From positions 51,419 to 115,418 of the forward strand of contig JACPHN010000082.1 of the NCBI GenBank assembly GCA_016188575.1: DNA of 64,000 nucleotides, in the 5' to 3' direction. This stretch comes from Candidatus Schekmanbacteria bacterium. Lineage in GTDB: Bacteria; CSSED10-310; JACPHN01. Shown here in pieces: positions 58,715 through 64,000 of this stretch (position 1 is its first letter; the number at the start of each line of letters is the position of its first letter). The position numbers and the translations under genes were made by a program. Under the pieces are notes generated by a model. It made no database searches and was not told the origin of the DNA. It saw nothing but the letters and a program-made list of their open reading frames with translations.

Positions 58715-59362
58715 GTGTCTGAAAGAGGGCGGAGTCTTCTGGAGCGTCTGCCGCTGGTAGAAATCGTCGCGATCGGTGCGAGCGCCGGAGGCCCAGCCGC
58801 CGTTCGGACACTGGTCGAAGCTCTCCCTGCGCACTTCTCCCTGCCGATCGTCATCGCCCTGCACATGCCGGAATGGAACACCGCCGTGTTTGCGCGCCGG
58901 CTTGCGCAGACGGCGAGAATCAGCGTCCAGGAAGGCGTCAACGGCGAGGCCTTGCGTGGGGGGCGCATCTACCTCGGCCAAGGACGCCGCCACATCGCCG
59001 TGGTCCGTAGCGACCCGCAAACCGCGCCCGCCACTGTGCAGGTTCATGCCGAGGAGTGCCAGGGCGCGGCCCCATCCGCGGACGTCCTCTTCGCTTCGGT
59101 GGCCCGCACCTTCGGTGACCGGTGCATGGGGATCGTGCTGTCGGGAATGGGGCGCGATGGCGCCGAGGGCCTCCGCGCCATCTGTGACGCCGGCGGTATC
59201 ACCATTGCCCAGGACGAGTCATCCTGCGAAATTTTCGGAATGCCGGATGCTGCAATTCGGGCCGGGGTCGTCCATCACGTGTTGCCCCTGAGCCGAATCG
59301 CGGAGGTCCTACAGTATCTCGGCCACCTCCGCCGGCACGCGACCGCTTCCCCCGCCATCTGA
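58715..59362 (+). CDS. Stand-alone CheB-type methylesterase domain
   Basis: 215 aa. The CheB catalytic triad is complete: Ser in IGASAGGPAAV, His in IALHMPEWNTAVFARRL, Asp in GMGRDGAEG. GGRIYLGQGRRHIAV and IFGMPDAAIRAGVV are also family signatures. It lacks the receiver domain of chemotaxis CheB, so it may be controlled by another partner, possibly the response regulator encoded convergently. GTG start at 58715 has only a weak ribosome-binding site; true start could be a little later. No chemoreceptor or CheR in the window. Confidence 0.85.
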   Translation: MSERGRSLLERLPLVEIVAIGASAGGPAAVRTLVEALPAHFSLPIVIALHMPEWNTAVFARRLAQTARISVQEGVNGEALRGGRIYLGQGRRHIAVVRSDPQTAPATVQVHAEECQGAAPSADVLFASVARTFGDRCMGIVLSGMGRDGAEGLRAICDAGGITIAQDESSCEIFGMPDAAIRAGVVHHVLPLSRIAEVLQYLGHLRRHATASPAI

Positions 59363-59384
59363 CCGTCGCCGCGCCGGTGCGCCG

Positions 59385-60239
59385 CTACAGCTCCCGACCA
59401 TTGTCCTGGACATCGCCGTCGACACTACCTCCGAGCGCCAGCTCGCCAAGCAGCGCCGCAACCTCGGAGGCCGCGCACGGTGCGGGAATCCACGCCGCAG
59501 CGCCCGTCTTCAGCAGCGATCGCGCCATTTCTTCGTTGCCCCGTTCCGCCAGCACGACGAGGCGACCGCTCTCGTTGGCCCCCCGCAGGAGCGGCACCTG
59601 CCGAAGCACTCCGCCGGTGTAGTACTGCTGCTCCAGAAAAAACACCGCCGAACGGCGCGGCTCCGCCAACGAGGCTACCTGCACCGGGCTTGGCACGAAG
59701 ACCGTCGCTGCCCCCAACCCTGCCAGAGAGCGCCGCAAGTCCACGTTCGCGGAGATGACGATGACCGCGAACGCACTCACCACCGAGGTTTCGGCCGGCT
59801 CGCCGCCGATCGGCCGGTTGAGCAGCTCACGCCGCCGAAAAGGGTCATCGTAGCGCGCCAGAGTCTTGCCGACCTCTTCGAGAACGCGATCCGCCTGGAA
59901 GGGCTTGACGATGAAGCCGACGATTCCAGCCGAAACCGCGCGCTCGAACGACTCCCTGTTCCCGAAAGAGGTGCCGATGATCACCGCCGCAAAACGGTCG
60001 ATCAGGCGCAGCGCCCTCACTCCCGCAATGCCGTCCCGGCCCGGCATGACGATGTCCATCAGCACGAGATCGGGAAGCGCTTCGCGATATGCCGAAATCG
60101 CCTCCTGCACAGTGCCTGCCTCACCGACGACGACGTGACCGCCATCCTGAATGATCCGGGACAGCCGCACCCGCGAATGCCGCGAATCGTCGACGATGAG
60201 GACGCGAGCGCCGTCAGACACGAGTGTGCTCAGGCTCAT
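59385..60239 (-). CDS. Response regulator with a second, degenerate receiver-like domain
   Basis: 284 aa. Receiver 1 (about 12-130): acidic pair VLIVDDSR, phospho-acceptor Asp in LVLMDIVMPGRDG, switch Thr in IIGTSFGN and Lys in GFIVKPFQ. From about 155, AFAVIVISANVDLRRSLAGL, AVFFLEQQYY, LVVLAERGNEEMARSLLKTG and AAWIPAP repeat the fold without the acidic pocket, a pseudo-receiver. There is no DNA-binding output. The start lies 25 nt inside the end of clpA (26-nt overlap), so it is probably co-transcribed with clpA. Confidence 0.8.
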   Translation of the reverse strand: MSLSTLVSDGARVLIVDDSRHSRVRLSRIIQDGGHVVVGEAGTVQEAISAYREALPDLVLMDIVMPGRDGIAGVRALRLIDRFAAVIIGTSFGNRESFERAVSAGIVGFIVKPFQADRVLEEVGKTLARYDDPFRRRELLNRPIGGEPAETSVVSAFAVIVISANVDLRRSLAGLGAATVFVPSPVQVASLAEPRRSAVFFLEQQYYTGGVLRQVPLLRGANESGRLVVLAERGNEEMARSLLKTGAAAWIPAPCAASEVAALLGELALGGSVDGDVQDNGREL

Positions 60240-62571
60240 TCGGCTCGCTTCCGCCGTCTGCGGGTGTATCTCCGGGGTCAGACCCCACTGCCGGTTCGGC
60301 CGGTGTGATGTGCAACTTGATCGCCCCTGCAACCAGGTCGATCTCTGCATGACCGCCTTCGCTCAGGGCGCCGAACAGCAACTCGTGCGACAATGGCTTG
60401 CGCACTTCCCGCTGGATGAGCCGCGCGAGCGGCCGCGCACCGAAGCGATCATCGTGGCCTTCCTTCGCCAGCCAGGTGCGCGCCTGCGCGCTGATTCCGA
60501 GCGTGACGTTGCGCTCCGCCGTTTGCGCCGCGAGCTCCGCGATAAATTTGTCGACGATCTGCTCCACGATGAGCGGTTGCAAGGGGACGAACGTAACGAT
60601 AGCGTCGAGCCGATTGCGGAACTCCGGCCGAAACAACTTCTCGATCGCCTTCTTGCTGCGCTTGGGATCGACGGATTGTCCGAAGCCCACGACGTTCTCC
60701 GTCATCTCCCGAGCACCGGCATTGGTCGTCATGATCAGCACGACGTTGCGGAAGTCCGCTTCCCGACCGTTGTTGTCGGTGAGAGTGGCACGGTCCATGA
60801 CCTGCAGCAGGATATCAAACAGGTCCTGATGCGCTTTCTCAATTTCATCCAGCAAGAGCACCGCGTGCGGATTCTTGCGGATTTGCTCGGTGAGCAGTCC
60901 GCCCTGATCGTATCCGACATAGCCGGGGGGTGCGCCGATCAACCGCGAGACCGCATGCTTTTCCATGTACTCGCTCATGTCGAGCTGCATGAACTTGACG
61001 CCAAGCACCGCGGCGAGCTGACGCGCCAGCTCGGTCTTGCCGACGCCGGTGGGGCCGGCGAACAAGAAACTGCCGACAGGCTTATTTGGCGCTGACAGTC
61101 CGGCGCGCGACAGCTTGACGGCATCGACCACGCTTGCGACCGCCTCATCCTGCCCAAACACCTTGCGCTTGAGCTCCTCCGCCACGAGCGAGAGGCGCTC
61201 ACGTTCCGATTTCCCGGCTTTCAGGTCAGGCACGCGCGCGCTGGCCGCGACCACGGTCTCGATGTCCGGAACGTCGAGGAGCTCCTTGCGCTCGGCCACC
61301 GGCAGCAGGCGGTTTCTCGCCCCGGCTTCGTCGATGACGTCGATCGCCTTGTCCGGTAAGGCGCGTTCCGCGATGTGTCGCGCCGCGAGCTCGGTCGATG
61401 CGCGGAGCGCGGCGTCGGTGTAGCGCACGTGATGATGCTCCTCGTAGCGGGATCGCAGTCCCTCGAGGATCTGCACCGTTTCCTCGATCGTCGTTTCGGG
61501 GACGTCGACTTTTTGAAAGCGCCGCCCAAATGCGCGGTCTTTCTCGATGTGGCGGCGGTAGTCCTCGTGCGTGGTGGCGCCGATGCACCGCAGGTCGCCG
61601 GATTGCAGCGCTGGTTTCAGGAGATTGGACGCATCCATGGAACCTGTCCCGGTCGCACCCGCACCCACGATCGTGTGCAGCTCATCGATGAAAAGCACCG
61701 CACGCGGTCGTTTGGCGAGCGCCGCGAGCGCGGCCTTCAAGCGCTGTTCGAACTGCCCGCGGAACTTGGTTCCCGCGATCATGGAGCCGAGATCAAGGGC
61801 AAAGATCTCCGTGCCTTCGAGGACGTCGGGGGCCTCGCCCAGGACGATCTTGCGCGCGAGACCCTCGACGATGGCCGTCTTGCCGACGCCAGGGTCGCCA
61901 ACGAGGAGCGGATTGTTTTTCTGCCGCCGGCACAACACGCGAACAACCGCTTCGAGCTCGGCTTTTCGCCCGATCAGTGGGTCGATCTTTCCCTGCTGCG
62001 CGCGCTCGGTGAGGTTCACCATGAATGACTTGAGCGGCTTTGCGATCGTCGAGTCATCCTCGTCTTCATCGTCGCCCGCGATCGCCGCCCCGTCATCCTG
62101 GTCATCGGGCGCTTCCGCGAATGGCTCGGTGCCGTCGCCGATCTTCGAAACGCCGTGGGCGACGTAGTTCACCGCGTCATATCGCGTTATTCCCTGGTTC
62201 CGAAGCACCGTCACTGCATACGAGTCACGTTCGTCGAGGATCGCCACAAGCACGTCGGCCCCGCTCACCTCTGCTTTCCCGGAGGCCCGCACGTGCAGGA
62301 CGGCGCGCTGGACGACACGCTGAAAACCTACCGTCTGCTTGGGGCGTACGACCGTCCCTTCCGGCAGCGGCGCGATCTCCGTGTCGAGGTAGGTCTTGAG
62401 ATCCGTGCGGAGCTTTTCCAGGTTACCGCCGCATTGCCGGATGACGGTGCTGGCGTGCCGCTCGTGCGAAAGCGCGAAGAGCAGGTGCTCGATCATCACG
62501 TATTCGTGCCGTCGAACCTGGGCCTCACGCACGGCGGCATAAAGTGCCATTTCGAGATCTTCCTGGCCCAT
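60214..62571 (-). CDS. clpA: ATP-dependent Clp protease ATP-binding subunit ClpA
   Basis: 785-aa AAA+ unfoldase that feeds ClpP. N-domain (MGQEDLEMALYAAVREAQVR), first Walker A GDPGVGKTAIVEG near 210, second GPTGVGKTELARQ near 490, Walker B LLLDEIEKAHQDLF and C-terminal small domain. The LARxLxGxLxR end is replaced by an unusual Pro/Glu-rich tail (GDTPADGGSEPNEPEHTRV). AGGAGAG lies before the ATG at 62571; longer frame to 62634 rejected. Works with the adaptor ClpS encoded 41 nt upstream. Confidence 0.95.
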   Translation of the reverse strand: MGQEDLEMALYAAVREAQVRRHEYVMIEHLLFALSHERHASTVIRQCGGNLEKLRTDLKTYLDTEIAPLPEGTVVRPKQTVGFQRVVQRAVLHVRASGKAEVSGADVLVAILDERDSYAVTVLRNQGITRYDAVNYVAHGVSKIGDGTEPFAEAPDDQDDGAAIAGDDEDEDDSTIAKPLKSFMVNLTERAQQGKIDPLIGRKAELEAVVRVLCRRQKNNPLLVGDPGVGKTAIVEGLARKIVLGEAPDVLEGTEIFALDLGSMIAGTKFRGQFEQRLKAALAALAKRPRAVLFIDELHTIVGAGATGTGSMDASNLLKPALQSGDLRCIGATTHEDYRRHIEKDRAFGRRFQKVDVPETTIEETVQILEGLRSRYEEHHHVRYTDAALRASTELAARHIAERALPDKAIDVIDEAGARNRLLPVAERKELLDVPDIETVVAASARVPDLKAGKSERERLSLVAEELKRKVFGQDEAVASVVDAVKLSRAGLSAPNKPVGSFLFAGPTGVGKTELARQLAAVLGVKFMQLDMSEYMEKHAVSRLIGAPPGYVGYDQGGLLTEQIRKNPHAVLLLDEIEKAHQDLFDILLQVMDRATLTDNNGREADFRNVVLIMTTNAGAREMTENVVGFGQSVDPKRSKKAIEKLFRPEFRNRLDAIVTFVPLQPLIVEQIVDKFIAELAAQTAERNVTLGISAQARTWLAKEGHDDRFGARPLARLIQREVRKPLSHELLFGALSEGGHAEIDLVAGAIKLHITPAEPAVGSDPGDTPADGGSEPNEPEHTRV

Positions 62572-62612
62572 GAATGCTCTCCTTTGACTGACGGCCCCGG
62601 CGCCGACAGGCT

Positions 62613-62930
62613 TCAGGCCGGTTCCGCCGTGCACAGCAACGGATGGCCATGCTCGCGAGCGAGCTGGAGAACCTGAGCGACCTTGGTCTCGGCGATCTGT
62701 TTGGAAAAAGTCCCCGCGATGCCCCGCCCCGACCGGTGAACCGCAAGCATGATCTGCGTTGCGACCACTGGCGGGTGGTGGAAGATCGTCTCCAGAACCT
62801 CGACGACGAAGTCCATCGACGTGTAGTCGTCATTGTGTAAAATTACGTTGTAAAGAGTCGGTTTTCGCGTCTTCGTCCTTTTTTCCGTCGCGACACCAGA
62901 CTCATCTTCGTATTCGGCCCACGTTGGCAT
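62613..62930 (-). CDS. clpS: ClpS adaptor
   Basis: 105 aa. Delivers N-degron substrates to ClpA. Signature [20 protein letters not shown] with [20 protein letters not shown], and the Leu/Ile pocket with conserved His ([11 protein letters not shown]). Start placed at Met 62930 ([12 protein letters not shown]) because the body is complete from there. It is followed by clpA as in most proteobacteria. Confidence 0.93.
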   Translation of the reverse strand: MPTWAEYEDESGVATEKRTKTRKPTLYNVILHNDDYTSMDFVVEVLETIFHHPPVVATQIMLAVHRSGRGIAGTFSKQIAETKVAQVLQLAREHGHPLLCTAEPA

Positions 62931-63176
62931 GAGGATACTCGTTTTGTTCCTGGTTGTGGCTGCGGTAGGTGAGGGGAACGAGCCCGCATAGAGATTATGA
63001 GGCTGACGCGACCGCCACGCAACCGCGCAGGCCGTGAGGTGAGCCATACAGGCGTGCCGATGGCCGTCACTACCGCGCGGGGGGATCTCCTAAGAACCTA
63101 TCCCAGTAGTGGTGGAATCGAGCTCGACCCGAGCCCGTATGGTACGGAGACGGATCTGACTATCAGGAGGATCGTC

Positions 63177-63469
63177 ATGGGCATGGTTACGTAAGATGAT
63201 CGCTGGCGTATCTCGGGCGAGCTCTGGGAGAAGATAGTGCCACTTCCGCCGCCGCGCAAACCGCATCCGCTCGGGGGTCACAATCCGCGGGTCGATCCCC
63301 GCCGAGCGATGAGCGCCATCCTCTTCGTGCTGCGCACGGGATGCCAGTGGAATGCGTTGAACGCCGCGGGGTTTGCTCCAGCTCATCGGCGCACCGGCGC
63401 TTCCAGGAATGGGGGGAGGCGGGGATGTTCTTGGAGCTGTGGAAGCAAGGCCTTTCGCGCCGGGGCTAA
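63177..63469 (+). pseudogene. IS5-family transposase remnant
   Basis: After a short start (ATG at 63177, stop at 63192) the frame reads WRISGELWEKIVPLPPPRKP, then HPLGGHNPRVDPRRAMSAIL and FVLRTGCQWNAL, the typical IS5 group N-terminus. Near 63371 the frame slips by one; the other frame continues CSSSSAHRRFQEWGEAGMFL and ELWKQGLSRRG to a TAA at 63467-63469. Everything downstream, including the DDE catalytic domain, is missing. Dead insertion sequence next to clpS. Confidence 0.8.
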
Positions 63470-63525
63470 CTGCCTGGCGGGCCACTGGGCTACTGGGCTA
63501 GGTTCTTGATCGCCCCGCATCGAGA

Positions 63526-64000
63526 CTAATCCTCGTCCGGAAGAGAGCGCAGGTGCGCGATTTGCTTCATGATGTCGGCGCGGGCCTCTTTCAGCCGCTC
63601 GCGGGGGTCGACGCTGGTGGTGTCCTCGGGGCGATAGCCGGGATCCTGGCGATCGACGGCGGCAGTGAGCTCGTGGAGATACCGGGTGAACAGCTCGGTC
63701 GCCCGCCGGTTGCGCCCGGTGTCGCGCGCCCATGCGGCCGCGTCCTGCCAAATGCAAGGCAGCGACACGTTTTCCCGGATGGCGCCCTGCATCAGGCGCC
63801 AGGCTTCTTCGTTGGCCCTCGCGCGCTCCGCGTGCGTGGCCTTCCTCTCGACGTAGTGTGCCCACTGGTAATAGTAGATCGCGCGGTGCACCGGTGTGTC
63901 GGGCTCCACCAGTCGGGTGAAACGCGCCTTCTCCGTCAGATCTGTGACCTCGCGGCCATCCCATTCCGCGGTACAGATCACCTCGAGACGGCCGGCGGGA
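63526..64000 (-). CDS. Hypothetical protein, 5' end outside window
   Basis: The frame is open to the right edge of the window and ends at 63526. The visible 157 residues contain EVICTAEWDGREVTDLTEKA near the start, the helical AIYYYQWAHYVERKATHAER and LMQGAIRENVSLPCIWQDAA, and TELFTRYLHELTAAV, similar in style to TPR-like helical repeats. No family recognised. Confidence 0.55.
   Translation of the reverse strand, partial: PAGRLEVICTAEWDGREVTDLTEKARFTRLVEPDTPVHRAIYYYQWAHYVERKATHAERARANEEAWRLMQGAIRENVSLPCIWQDAAAWARDTGRNRRATELFTRYLHELTAAVDRQDPGYRPEDTTSVDPRERLKEARADIMKQIAHLRSLPDED

Overview
High-GC (roughly two-thirds G+C) chromosomal window from a Gram-negative bacterium. Four things point to a deltaproteobacterial-grade lineage (Myxococcota, Desulfobacterota or Binatota-like): lipoprotein signals, type III secretion genes, Thr-Pro-rich secreted proteins with a C-terminal membrane anchor, and a very acidic IF-3 tail. 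I cannot fix the taxon from sequence alone. Gene density is high, with short operons. Intergenic gaps hold a dispersed GC-rich palindromic repeat and mobile-element debris.

Layout. 1-3.7 kb: the 3' part of a CRISPR RAMP gene, a frameshifted AlbA/GHKL gene and an amidohydrolase remnant; no CRISPR array is visible. 3.8-9.4 kb: a saccharopine-dehydrogenase-like enzyme, a Phd/VapC toxin-antitoxin pair and a large anchored surface protein. 9.4-15.9 kb (minus strand): tRNA-Val, infC (apparent ACG start), rpmI, queE, queC, a Tes-like radical SAM protein, a lipoprotein and a PhnD-like binding protein. 16-25 kb: TPR protein, rhodanese, unknown protein, transposon-like debris, ClC transporter, Uma2 nuclease and a methyltransferase.

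25-28 kb (minus strand): a compact secretion-like module with clear promoters and terminators. It encodes a 55-aa protein, a large DUF1521 protein with the GDPHVD autocleavage motif plus an EF-hand loop, and an LcrH/SycD-like TPR chaperone. 28-40 kb (minus strand): an alpha/beta hydrolase, a secreted amidase with golvesin-like and FN3 domains, and tandem kinase-ATPase-TPR regulators, the second of which is broken. 40.8-50 kb (plus strand): PduS and PduT homologues, an unknown protein, a leucine-rich-repeat protein, a second LcrH-like chaperone paralogous to the first, the type III export gate SctV, and a 738-aa Gly/Gln-rich probable secreted protein. The paralogous chaperones tie the two modules together, but no other injectisome part lies in the window.

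50-64 kb: lipoprotein hydrolase, Rrf2 regulator next to a cytochrome cd1 nitrite reductase (denitrification, probably NO- or redox-sensed), a creatininase-family enzyme, a four-gene cassette (HHH-domain protein, pentapeptide-repeat protein, bactofilin, lone CheB methylesterase), a two-receiver response regulator overlapping clpA, then clpS, an IS5-family remnant and a partial unknown gene at the right edge.
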